NCBI GenBank assembly: GCA_028565715.1 | Contig: JAOXYC010199795.1 | Location: forward strand, 1-17,219 | Source: Phoronis pallida | Lineage: Eukaryota; Phoronida; Phoronidae | Direction: 5' to 3' | DNA: 17,219 nucleotides | Shown: positions 8,101-17,066 of the stretch, one piece after another | Layout: every line of letters starts with the position of its first letter | How positions within the stretch are numbered: the first letter of the stretch is position 1 | The notes under the pieces: generated by a model | Told to the model about the DNA's origin: nothing | What the model saw: only the letters and a program-made list of their open reading frames with translations | Databases searched by the model: none | Position numbers and translations under genes: made by a program

Positions 8101-11100
8101 AACTTCTTACCGTGAGATGGAATAATTGTTAGTGGCATGGAATATCGTGTTAGTGCGAGAGCTTTGGTGGTTCGTAAGAGGGAATAACCAATTATGAGTG
8201 GTTCGGATTCAAAGTTTGTGCGGGGGATTCTCTGGCACCCTTGTATAAGAATCTTTAAAGGGGCATAGACCGTCATTTTAGCCCTTAAAAGCAATTCCAG
8301 CTTACATTCTTGACTCTTGGGTGTTTTGCGCTTTAAATCAAATCCAAAAATTCAAGAATAACACGCAAAAATTCAGTCATTTTGTTGCAGTAAGAATTTA
8401 GTCAGTGACCCACCTTGCACATGTTTGTTTTGGTTGCCTTGACAACAAGATAACACTTGAAAGCCATTCCATAATTCCTGAGTGCACGGTATCTATCAGC
8501 CAGACACGCCCATAGCAACAGTTTCCATGGGTAACTATGAACTGTCTTGATGATATGATTCTTTGCATCTTGCTCACAACCCTGGAAAGGTTGGATGACA
8601 TACAGAAGAGAGTTAAAACCCGCAAAAGAATGACTTTAAAAACTATATGAATTAATCACCATCATCTGATGTATATTTTTCATCACCAATTCTAGAAATT
8701 TATTTTTGATATTTTGATCAAATCTGTGATGTCAAAGGTGTACAATTCATAGCTTAAGACATATGTTTTTTTCAAATAATTTCAAGATTTGAATTCCAAG
8801 AAAATTGCCAAGTATGTTTAATGTAGGAATCCTAACTATATTTGGCTATTTTCTTGTTTGGAATTCAAAACATAGTTTTTAAATGTTAAAAATAAATCAC
8901 AAAAATTGATTTGTTTAGCATAATGTTGACCATCCAAGAAAACATTAAAAAATAATTGCCTGTACCTTTTTAAAGATTTTAAAATAGGTTTTAAAAAGTC
9001 AACACAGATTGAAATCGGGCACTTAAAATTTAAGAAATGAACGTGAGCATCAATTTAAAGTGGCTCACCTGAAGCCTTTGAACCATTGCTGACATAGCAC
9101 ACAAGTCTACGTGAGTTCTGTCATCCAATATATTACCATCAATGTTGGCCAGCTCCTGTAGAGATGCTACACACAGTGTAGAGTCGGTCTCTGATAGTCC
9201 TACAGCCAGTAACCTCATGAGGGCAGGCAGTGATGTGGTGGCATCCATCTGGGCACAGCTAAACAGATGGCTCTTACCACTGTCAACATCACCTTGATAA
9301 ATAAGAATATATTCATTTGTCACTTAACACTCAACTTTCTTGCTTCCATTTATTGTAGATAAGCAGTTAGGGCTATTCATTGATTTTAGGACAGATCCTC
9401 GACTTAACTTTGTGAACCATCTGAGCCTCAAACTGGATGTAGAACCATCTGATTTCATAACCATGTAAGAAACTGGATAGCTCAGTTGGTAGAGCATCTG
9501 ACCAGCAATCAGGGAGACCTAGGTTCGATTACCACTTCAGTTCGGATTTTTTCTGTCTTCAAATTCAACACTCAATCAATATTCTAAAGATCACCATTGC
9601 TAACGGAGGCCATCTTGGATTTTTGGCACTCACGGAAATTACCTGAAATTTTGAGAGGGGCAGGGGGGCTAATTTTTTTAAATCCACTGAAAAAAAACTT
9701 GGGTTCTCCACGGTCCAAAAAGTGATGGATTACCCAATTATTAAAGTTGTACATCGCTGATTACGAATGTGAAATCATCAACTATTGAATGAGGCAACTG
9801 TGTTGGAATTGTTGTTACAAATTGCATTCCTTACATTCATCTGAATGAATGACTACCTTCGCTTATTCCGGAAATCTCTATACAGGCGGCCCATGTGACT
9901 TGATGAAATATCTTTCTGGTGACAAGATAACTGAGATCAACTGTAAGTGTAGCGTATTTACTTTGTGTTTTCGATAAAGAATGAAGGTAGTAACACATAT
10001 TAACAAGGAAAAATGTTCAAACGGTGTCAAAGAAACGGATGAAAACGTCGTATTTCAATAATTGATGATTTGACATTGATTTCGTAAGTAGCAATGTATG
10101 TGGTTAAGTCATATTTGTTTATTATAGTTTCACGGCTGTTAATGAAGATGGGTGAGTACAAAATAAACGTTGATAACGGTTTAGTGAATCTTCTTTTTTC
10201 GATCCAGAACTAAAAGAAAGTATGGATTATGCAATAAAACAGTTTTGAACTAAATTTACACCTTGCAAACATGTTGAGATAGTTTGAATTACCGTATTTG
10301 AGTGCAGTCATTGCGAGTGCTGACGTGACATCCACCATGTCTCTCTCTGTCACCACTCTCTGTGAAATCTTCTCGTATTCAATGTAAGCATCCTTGAACA
10401 TGCCAATCTTGAAGTAAGTCAAGGCAAGCCCAGACATGTCATCCACTGTTTCTAGGGGGATCATCTGGAAAAAAAATCTATCTATCATTACGGTAAACAC
10501 TTCAGTTTGCGGGATTAAGATCAGTCGAAGTTAAATTTGAAGGTATTTTAATCATGCAACTTTAATGAATCAAATAGTTTCAGAAGTGATCTTACCATAT
10601 ACTGCTGAATGGCAGCTTCTAATTGGCCAGTCATTTGTAGAGCGCGTGCATAGTTACATGTAACAGTATTGAGATGTCCAGTATTACCACCACTACACTT
10701 GAGAAGGTGAACAGCACTTGAATACGCCTGTGTGGCACACACATGTAACTTCTGATTCTCTAGCAGAATTCCATGAAGATTGTACGCCACATAGTTGTCC
10801 TTGTTACGCTCTATAATTATTATAACATAATTATGAAAATATTTAATATATTGTCTTTATCAAAAGCATTGCACATCATAATACGAGAGTTTATCTTATA
10901 AGGAACAGACTGGAAGGAACAAGTTTCATTACACAATTTTTGAAGCAAAATTATTTTCTTTTTAACCTGTCCAACCATCAAATGGTCTTTCACTTGACTT
11001 TTAAAGACAAAACATGTTCTTCTGATCATAGCAAATAAACTTAAAAGGTTTGGTCTTAAGTTTTAACTTAAAATGATGACGATGATTCAGTTGAAAACAG

Positions 11101-14100
11101 AAACAGCCCTGGCCGCCTTACATACCCAGATATTTGGCGAGACAGTCTGATGCGGCGGGTAGCGCTGCCATCTGTTGTATACAATACTGGAATAGTTGTG
11201 TGTTGCTCTTGTCAGCATCTAACAGTGTATTAACAACCCAGTGACCGTATCCGATACACGCCTCAATATGGTTACTCAGTTCACATGTATGTCTGAATAG
11301 ATCCATGGCATCCTCATGTCCCACCAATTCTGCTATAATAGCCTAAAATACGAGTTAAACAAGTTTAGTATAATATAATTTGAATTTGATTCTATTTAAC
11401 TTGCCCTTATTGTAATTGATTATAAAACACTAGCTGGAATAGGCAACTCGACAGAAACACCACTCAGAAGGTGTCACCTGTTGCCTAGCGGTTAAATGGC
11501 CCGGATGTTCGCATATATCACCTGCCTAGTGATTTGAGCAATGCCAAGGTCCAAGTTTGTCGAGTCGCCCATTGATTCACCCTTGTCCCCATATTTGACC
11601 AACCTCAAATATTCTTTCAATGGGTAATATTTTTGGTCGCATGAATGTTCAGACGATAAGCATATCTTGACTAGCAGACGATTAGCATATCTTGACTAGC
11701 AGACAATAAGCATATCTTGACTAGCAGAGGATAAGCATATCTTGACTAGCAGACAATAAGCAAGCAAACTGGAAGAGAAAGTCAAGCAGGTGATAAACGT
11801 CAGGTAATTTACCAGAAAAGATGGATGGGTATCCTGCCCCACATTACTCTAATCTGAGCAGAGCTTTAAATACAACTTTCCATTTTAAGAACAATCTACC
11901 AAAGATTTTAAACAAACCTGGCCAATATTCAACATGATCTCACCTGACCGACCCAGCATGACACGTATTTAGGGTTGAGTGATTGTGCCACTTTGAAGGC
12001 CTCGTGTGCCAACTGTACATTATCATTAGACAGATAGAGGGCACCTAAATTGGTCCATGCCCAGACATTGTTACTTTCACACTTGATAGACTTGATGAAA
12101 CAGTGTTGGCCAAGAGCTGGATCATTTACAGCTTTACAGCTTGCTATCACACCTGCAAAATTCAAAATCAAATAAAATTAAATTTCTTGTATTTTGGTCA
12201 TTAATTTACAGTATATTGTAAAAAAACCTTGACAGAACTCAACTATATATTTCACATAGTTGTTAATTTTAACCATAATTGTTACTCAAAAAGCTAAAGC
12301 TGCTGGCGAGACCAAGAACCACCATTCAAATTCTCACCACGAAAACCAGGTTTTTAACCAGTCAAACATTTCTTTTAAAAGTACAAATTTCGTAATACAA
12401 GTCTACAAAATGAACACAGTCAAAACTTGAGTAACAAGTTTAAAGTGAGAGAGTAATCTACTTACTCAGAGCATTCCAGTGACTGTGGTTACTAGGTTCT
12501 AGAGATAGTGCTCTCTGTGAGAGAGTAATCTACTTACCTAGAGCATTCCAGTGACTGTGGTTACTGGGATCTAGAGATAGTGCTCTCTGTAATGCATTCA
12601 TGGCGTTCTTCCCACAATCCCTTGCTGCATCAGTATCGTGGTTGCACTGAGCTTGGCGAAAGTAGTTATTGGCCAAGTCATGCCACAGACTAGAGCAGTC
12701 TGGTAGAATTCTAAGTGACATTGTGTAACATCTACTGCCAAGGGAGAGCACCTCCATCTAAATGATAGATTTTTAAACATCATGAAGGAGAGCTAATAAG
12801 TTTTAACGTAAGTGTGAACCTTAGTGACTGGGGGTCAGTTTTTATGGCGTACAAGAAATACTGTTTATTTTTGCCCACTATATTTTCTGAAAGGTGAATA
12901 AATTTGGAATTTATTGGTCACCTTTTAATTTGAAAAAATAACTGTACACTAAACAAATGTGTCCAAGGCAAGTGCAACGCATGTTCGTGAAATTGATGAA
13001 AAAAAGATCAAACAAGCAATTGTTGATTACGAACGATGGGTAGACATCCTGACTTGAAAAGTGACTCAGGTATCGGCACATTGTAAAAAACTACCTGATT
13101 GCCAAGATTCATCAAGATCTGACTGAGTTTTTCCAAAAACAGGTGAAGAAGCTATTGTCAAAACAACTGGAGCTGGGGCATTGTCATAAGGAATGTGCGT
13201 GCCAAGTTTGATCAAAATCTGTAAAGCTGTTTTTGAAAAAAAAGTGTGAACAAAAAATTGTTAATTTCCAAACCAATTCTGCCACAAGGGGAAGTTATGG
13301 CAGATGTGACAACCCAAAATTAAAGTAACTGGTGCCAGCGCATTGTCCTAAAGTATGTGCAAGCCAAGTTTCATCAACATCCATTGAGAGGTTTTTCAAG
13401 AAAAAAGTGCTAACAGGCATTTGTTGATTTCTGTTCCAATTCTGCCACCTGGGGAGTTATAGCAGGCATGACGACCTCAAAAGCTACTGGCGCCAGCACA
13501 TTGTCACAAGTTATGTGCATGCCAAGATTGGTCAAAATTTGTTGAGCTGTTTTCAAGAAAAAGTGTGATTTCGGAACTAATTCTTCCACCAGGGTGAGTT
13601 GGAGTGAAAGCGCAATCTGAAAAGCGACTGGTGCCGGCGCATTGTCAAAAAGTATGTGCATTCCAAGTTTCATCAAATCTGTTGAGCAGTTTTCAAGAAA
13701 AAGTGTGGACTAGCAATTGTTTTTTTCCGAACTATTTCTGCCACCAGGAAAAGTAACGGTGGACATGACAACCTGAAAAGTGACTCAGGTGCTGGCCCAT
13801 TGTCGTTGGGAAGATGCATGCCAAGTGTCGTCAAAATCCGTCAAGCGGATAAGCAAAGGGTAACTGGTTTCACCCACATACCAAGGGGACACAATTTACA
13901 ACAAATGAAATAATAAGACTTGCAAGTGAAGTGCCCTCTGATGGTGAATGTTTTAGATCAAATCACCAAAAACAGTGATTTTTAATGAAGAAATTTGGCC
14001 AACAGGGGGAGCCAATGTTGACCTAGCATCCCAAAAACATTTTCATTCTGCTCAATCACCACTAGGTTTTGTCAAAATCGCTGGAGTGGTGTCATAGATA

Positions 14101-17066
14101 ATCGACAAAAACCAATTACTGCGATTTTTAATGAACCAATTTGGCCAACAGGGGTAGCTGGGATTGACTTACTGTCCCGAAAATCTTTGCATTCCGCCCA
14201 ATAACCTTGAGCATGAATACCAAGTTTCATCAAACTGGCTTGAGCTGTTTCAGAGAAAATAGACAAAAACCAATAACGGCCATTTTAACAAACAAATTTT
14301 GCCAACAGGAGGTGCTTGGGTTGATCTTTTGTCTCCAAAACTGTTTGTTCCGGCTAATCATCAGTCATGTTTACTAAGTTTCATTGAAATCCCTTGTGCA
14401 GTTTCAGAGAAAATCGACCGAAACCAATTACTTAGATTTCTGCTCTTTTTTGCCACCAGAGGGAACCTGGAAATCTTTTTGTTTCAGCCTATTATCACCC
14501 AGAACATGTGTACCAAATTCGTCAAAACCCGTCATGCGTTTTTTTAAATAATCAATGGAAACCAATTGTGAACGACTAACAATGGACAACGACAAACGAC
14601 CGATTACCACCCGCATGACAACAATATGCGATCACATATAAATATGTGGACGCATAAAAACTTGGTAATGAGTCATTTTAAGTAAAGTCAAAAGTTAAGA
14701 AACATCATGATGGTGATTTTATCTTCTTCCTACTTTATGGTTGATTATATAACATAACGGCACCAATGAAGAAAATGAACTGACTCAGAGGGGAAATTTT
14801 TGATCAAGTTATGGCCAAGCTATTGTTGTTAACTTGTCATACCTTATTTAGAGTCTTTGTGTTGTTTCTTTTGCCATCTGATTTAGCCTGCAACAGTTTC
14901 ATTGGGACAGTAAACTGCTTGTCTGGAGAAACACAGTGAATAACTGTACAAGCATCTGCTAATAACTTCCAGAGACAGCTCAGACCAGATTGATGAGTGA
15001 CTGCACGTGTCAACACATCTAATGCCTTCTCACAATAACCAACAGCCTTCATATCAAGGAACTGACTCAGTGCTTCCTGTCCTAATGCAATCAAGGATTC
15101 TCCCAGACCTTTCAAAGCTGGTATGTAGTCTGGAGATTTCTCCAAGATGGCCGAATATTCCAACATGGCCTCCATGTGGGATCCCAGCAGCTGCTTGATG
15201 GAGGCTATTTGAAACATTGGATAAATTGCAGAAGAATCCAACTGACATGCACGCTTGAATACCTTGAGAGCTGCAGTGTAACTTCCTCGCAGCATGTAAG
15301 CCTCACCTAGAGACTCCCAGCAATGGAAATCTATGTTATCTGCTCTTAAAGCACACTGTAATGATGCTATGCTAGATGTGTAATCTTGGTCATGAAGCTG
15401 CTGGAGACCCAGACGTAGCCACGCCCACTTAGCACATCCTGCACTAGCACTACTAGTGACACCTAGCAGTAAACGTGTCGCCTCCTCATTCTGTCCACAT
15501 GCTACTAGTGAATCACTCAGGGCAATACCCACATCATCATTTGAAGGATTAAGTTCAAAAGATTTCTGGAAACACCTCACTGCCTTCTCAAGATTGCTTA
15601 ATGCTTTGCAGTAGTAATAGCCGAGATACAGAAACGTCTCATAGTAGAAAGAATCCAATTTAGCAGATTTTAAGAAATAATCAAAACAGCAATTTCTTGA
15701 TTCCTTGTTGTCACCATTCCACATTGATTTCCCAATCAGGAACATGGCCCTTGCATTAGTTTCTACACTGCCAGTCTGCTGCAGACATGGAAGAACTCTA
15801 TCCCACTCATTTAAACCAGCATGGACTTCAGCCTTTATTGTAAGATTTTCTATTGATTTCTCCTTCTCAAGCAATTTTTCGCATAGCTGAAAACTCCTGA
15901 TGAAATCACGAAGGACTAAATATGCGTTTGCTTGAGCTCTTAAAGTAAACTGCTCGTCATATATGTCATGTTTTAGAAAGGCAAGTACTTGATTGGCTGA
16001 TTCCTGGTCTCCTATACCAAGAAGTGCTTGTATTTGAAGCTCCTTAAGTTTAGTAGATAGAATTTGTTGTGATACAGTGCATAAATCTTGACCTTCATCA
16101 GCAAGCTTGATACCTGTGTTAAATAATAATCATCCTACAATATTATTATATAAGATGAATTTGAACAAAGGATTTGGCATGATGAAAGATGTGTTTTGTG
16201 TAAATTATCTGCTCTTCACAATGAATATTGTTAATTGTTGGATGAGTTACCAACCAGTGGGAACATTTTGTTTTGTGGAAATGAAATAACGCTCAGAAAG
16301 AATGGTCCTGTATTTTTAATAAAACTTGTTTGGCTAAGAGACTTCCAATTTATACTTCAGTGAACAAGAGTTCAAAAATCCTTTACAATGATTTCAAATT
16401 TAATTAATGCAAGGTCATTTCAGAAATTATGTACTGATTGAAAACTTCAAAACACAATCACGTCACGTTCAACGTTGAGCTGGCACTTACCTCTATCAAC
16501 ACTTTGACACGCTCCTTTGTAATTGTGCATGGTCAGTTGGACACTTGCTAATAAACACCAGCCGGATGTGACATGTGGTGACACCTTGAGCCCTGTAATG
16601 GTTTCAAGCAATAAACATTGCTGCTTATTGTGACAAAACAGTGTGTTGAACTAGGATAACGTGGAATAATTATTATTAATTACCTGCTTCTCTGTCTTAT
16701 CAACTATAAATTTGAACTTTTTAACTGTCTGATAAATAATCAATTGAAAACACCCAGTGGCATTTTGAACTCTTGACACAAAACCAAAGCCAGGTTTTCT
16801 GGAACATGGGAAACCAATCCAGATTTCTCAAGACCGTCGTTCAAATTGATAAACAATAAACACTTTATCCATGAAATATGAAAATTATTAGATATACTTC
16901 AGTGTGAAGAACAAACCCTTGACAAGACAGTCCTTGCACTTTGTGTAGTTTCTCTGTTCCATTGCCAATGCTCCTTCAAGTAGATATAAGATACCAGACT
17001 CTGACTTCACACTTTCCAATTTGCGGCTGCAATCTTCTATGTATTCTTGATCTAAACTGTTTTCAA
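5033..17066 (-). CDS. TTC37: SKI3/TTC37 orthologue, SKI complex TPR scaffold (5' end missing)
   Basis: Scaffold of the cytoplasmic SKI complex (with the SKI2 helicase and WDR61/SKI8), which channels mRNA into the exosome for 3'-5' decay and surveillance. Exons, 5' to 3' on the minus strand: 17066-16917, 16592-16491, 16113-14843, 12757-12538, 12152-11944, 11342-11126, 10810-10596, 10464-10260, 9292-9069, 8581-8414, 7333-7219, 5837-5733, 5109-5033. Phases agree at every junction and encode 1091 residues without a stop. Landmarks shared with vertebrate TTC37, as I recall it, are ASAGxAKWAWLRxGL, FxCWESLGEAY, LHWNALG-type, ALxQHCFIKSI, WTNLGxLYL, AHEAFKxAQSL and DLFRHT. TPR helices are clearest at window residues 240-273, 310-343, 346-377 and 383-414. 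The N-terminal exons lie beyond 17219. The end looks about 250 residues shorter than the human protein, judged from memory. Confidence 0.95.
5420..5490 (+). repeat. tRNA-like SINE head in SKI3 intron L-M
   Basis: TGGTCGAGTGG (5424-5434) fits a Pol III A-box and GGTTCCATTCC (5476-5486) a B-box, spaced as in a tRNA. The T-stem has mispairs and the anticodon arm does not fold convincingly, so a tRNA-derived SINE or pseudo-tRNA is likelier than a working tRNA. Confidence 0.5.
5623..5638. repeat. Solitary copy of the 3335-3804 element end
   Basis: GCTTATGCATCTTAAA is the exact reverse complement of the terminal 16 bases of the MITE-like element at 3335. I did not find its partner arm nearby, so it looks like a truncated copy. 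Confidence 0.4.
5733..5837 (-). CDS. TTC37: SKI3 exon L
   Basis: Acceptor TCATTTATAG, split codon G|AT (Asp), donor G|GTAGAT. YP-DCIDLWCCLLSCLHK lines up with the family's SPGDPAIWAGLMAACH. It lies on the far side of the minisatellite intron. Confidence 0.82.
5977..7085. repeat. 30-bp minisatellite, ~37 copies, in SKI3 intron K-L
   Basis: The unit on the plus strand is GTAAAGTAGTGAGAAGTGTG followed by CCACAAGTTG. The period is 30 with occasional 31- to 34-bp units, mostly before 6250. About nine units carry GTTCCAC in place of GTGCCAC. Other variants are GTACTGAG, AAGAAATGAG and a lone TTCTAATG. The array fills about 80 % of the 1381-bp intron (5838-7218). Because 30 is divisible by three, several frames on both strands stay open; those frames are artefacts. 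Confidence 0.97.
7219..7333 (-). CDS. TTC37: SKI3 exon K
   Basis: Acceptor TTGACCAG, 38 codons plus G, donor GTAGGA. It encodes ADMIAMCLSVVGLCLTSTS and a helix ending TCQAAIHQYP. Confidence 0.88.
7334..8413 (-). other. SKI3 intron J-K
   Basis: 1080 bp. Apart from the foldback element (7962-8243) I see only AT-rich unique-looking sequence. Short open frames at 7432-7620 and across the foldback look non-coding. Confidence 0.6.
7962..8243. mobile_element. 282-bp foldback element, ~96 % matched arms
   Basis: Arm 7962-8051 (starting CAAGGGTGCCAGAGAATCCC) is the reverse complement of 8161-8243 with three substitutions and one 7-bp length difference (ATCTCAC present only in the left arm). The loop repeats the motif CTCACGAACCACC in reverse complement (8083-8120). 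The flanks are TATAT on the left and TATAA on the right, compatible with a TA-type target. Non-coding and, from the arm identity, fairly recent. It lies in SKI3 intron J-K. Confidence 0.8.
8414..8581 (-). CDS. TTC37: SKI3 exon J
   Basis: Acceptor AACCTTTCCAG, exactly 56 codons in phase 0, donor AAG|GTGGGT. It encodes IIKTVHSYPWKLLLWACLA, matching the family's KAVHSNPGDPALWSLLS. Confidence 0.9.
8690..8985. mobile_element. Diverged relative of the 997-1503 element
   Basis: The stretch 8725-8790 (TGTGATGTCA..ATTCATAGCTTAAG..TTTCAAATAATTTCAAGATT) aligns with 1141-1203. The right edge (reverse complement of about 8925-8968, AGGCAATTATTTTTTAATG, then GGATGGTCAACATTATG) resembles the other copy's terminal repeat. 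The left end is not clear. An inner inverted repeat also pairs GAATTCCAAGAAAA with TTTTCTTG..GGAATTC. It lies in SKI3 intron I-J. Confidence 0.45.
9069..9292 (-). CDS. TTC37: SKI3 exon I
   Basis: Acceptor TTATCAAG, split codon T|GT (Cys), 74 codons, donor CAG|GTGAGC. It encodes KSHLFSCAQMD..LPALMRLLAVGLSETDSTL and onward, helical repeats aligning with the family's LQALCALGLA segment. Confidence 0.88.
9293..10259 (-). other. SKI3 intron H-I
   Basis: 967 bp. It holds the tRNA-like sequence at 9471-9543. At about 9606 it has GGAGGCCATCTTGGATTTTT, which reads like part of a dispersed repeat. I see nothing else in 9730-10259. Confidence 0.55.
9471..9543 (+). tRNA. tRNA-like sequence (degenerate, AGC anticodon) or SINE head
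   Basis: 73 nt fold as a cloverleaf. The acceptor AACTGGA/TTCAGTT pairs 7 of 7 (one G-T), D-stem GCTC/GAGC is perfect, and anticodon stem TCTGA/TCAGG pairs 5 of 5 (one T-G). The loop CCAGCAA would give anticodon AGC (Ala). Against function, position 33 is C rather than T, and T-stem CTAGG/ACCAC pairs only 2 of 5. A- and B-boxes are recognisable and a T run follows at about 9547, a possible Pol III terminator. It is antisense to SKI3 within an intron. Most likely a tRNA pseudogene or SINE. Confidence 0.45.
10260..10464 (-). CDS. TTC37: SKI3 exon H
   Basis: Acceptor TTTTCCAG, 68 codons plus T. It starts MIPLETVDDMSGLALTYF. Two donors overlap (GTGTAA and GTAAAT, two bases apart); only GTAAAT at 10259 keeps the frame into exon I. 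Confidence 0.88.
10596..10810 (-). CDS. TTC37: SKI3 exon G
   Basis: Acceptor ATTATAG, split codon G|AG (Glu), 71 codons, donor ATG|GTAAGA. It encodes RNKDNYVAYNLHGILLE and a TPR ending GQLEAAIQQYM. An AG two bases further in is a possible NAGNAG-like alternative, but only the first keeps phase. Confidence 0.92.
11126..11342 (-). CDS. TTC37: SKI3 exon F
   Basis: Acceptor TATTTTAG, phase 0 start (AIIAELVGHEDAMDLFRHT), donor GTATGT in phase 1. It matches the family's IAE..MDLFRHT segment. Confidence 0.93.
11438..11573. repeat. Small inverted repeat with tRNA-like interior
   Basis: AATAGGCAACTCGACAGAAAC (11438-11458) pairs with GTTTGTCGAGTCGCCCATT (11555-11573) with few mismatches. Between them, CCTAGCGGTTAAATGGC resembles a Pol III A-box. 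It is probably a short non-autonomous element; class unclear. It lies in SKI3 intron E-F. Confidence 0.4.
11651..11762. repeat. 25-bp tandem repeat, 4.5 copies
   Basis: The unit is AGACGATAAGCATATCTTGA followed by CTAGC, starting at 11651, 11676, 11701 and 11726, with a partial copy at 11751. The differences fall in the first eight bases. It lies in SKI3 intron E-F. Confidence 0.95.
11944..12152 (-). CDS. TTC37: SKI3 exon E
   Basis: Acceptor TTTTGCAG, donor CAG|GTGAGA. It encodes VIASCKAV, ALGQHCFIKSIKCE, AWTNLGALYL and AHEAFKVAQSLNP, two textbook TPRs and among the best conserved parts of the family. Confidence 0.95.
12445..12588. repeat. 72-bp tandem duplication of a SKI3 exon end and donor
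   Basis: 12445-12516 and 12517-12588 are direct copies with four mismatches. The right copy holds the last ~51 nt of exon D, its donor (AG|GTAAGT) and 21 nt of intron. The left copy, downstream in the transcript, has the same exon-like stretch with a still plausible donor (GA|GTAAGT). Confidence 0.92.
12538..12757 (-). CDS. TTC37: SKI3 exon D
   Basis: Acceptor TCATTTAG, phase 0, 73 codons plus one base, donor AG|GTAAGT. It encodes MEVLSLGSRCY through SHWNALG, matching the LGGRCY..WNALG block of TTC37. Its last ~51 nt and donor are duplicated just downstream (see 12445-12588). Confidence 0.93.
12960..14590. repeat. Degenerate ~150-bp tandem array, about 10-11 units
   Basis: A block like GCCAAGTTTCATCAAAATC recurs near 13097, 13203, 13365, 13521, 13660, 13820, 14070, 14218, 14377 and 14510. 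A second block like TTCTGCCACCAGGGG recurs near 13281, 13444, 13586, 13740, 13998, 14144, 14301 and 14451. The spacing is mostly 140-165 bp. The first half is better conserved; units after 13990 form a diverged subfamily (GGCCAACAGGGG). It occupies most of the 2085-bp SKI3 intron C-D (12758-14842). Confidence 0.88.
14843..16113 (-). CDS. TTC37: SKI3 exon C, a single 1271-nt exon
   Basis: Acceptor AACACAG, 423 full codons, donor AAG|GTATGA. It covers window residues 85-507 and at least four clear TPRs, including the conserved SASAGCAKWAWLRLGL and FHCWESLGEAYMLRG. It is about six times longer than the other exons, which suggests that introns present in relatives were lost here. Confidence 0.95.
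16491..16592 (-). CDS. TTC37: SKI3 exon B
   Basis: 102 nt between acceptor TTACAG and donor GTAAGT, in phase 1 at both ends. It encodes LKVSPHVTSGWCLLASVQL and onward, matching the vertebrate segment GLKESPVCTSGW followed by a TPR helix. Confidence 0.9.
16593..16916 (-). other. SKI3 intron A-B
   Basis: 324 bp, AT-rich, with the weak donor GTTTGT. I see no further element in it. The neighbouring intron B-C (16114-16490, 377 bp) is equally plain. Confidence 0.6.
16917..17066 (-). CDS. TTC37: SKI3 exon A (first in window)
   Basis: Acceptor TCTGTCTTTTAG, frame starting TT|GAA (residues 1-49 of the window protein, ending CKDCLVKG). The donor is the weak GTTTGT, chosen because phase 1 and the protein continuity VKG|LKVSP demand it. 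Encodes a TPR-like pair around YLLEGALAMEQRNYTKCKD. Confidence 0.85.

Noticed and set aside
7924-8294. Overlapping frames on both strands around the foldback
   Set aside because: Mirror translations of the inverted arms; no domain or start context.
10820-11029. 69-residue minus-strand frame between SKI3 exons F and G
   Set aside because: It lies wholly within the intron 10811-11125, the flanking exons join in phase without it, and it shows no TPR pattern.
13410-14547. Open frames within the ~150-bp array
   Set aside because: They follow the tandem repeat, break at unit variants and have no start or splice context; repeat-derived.
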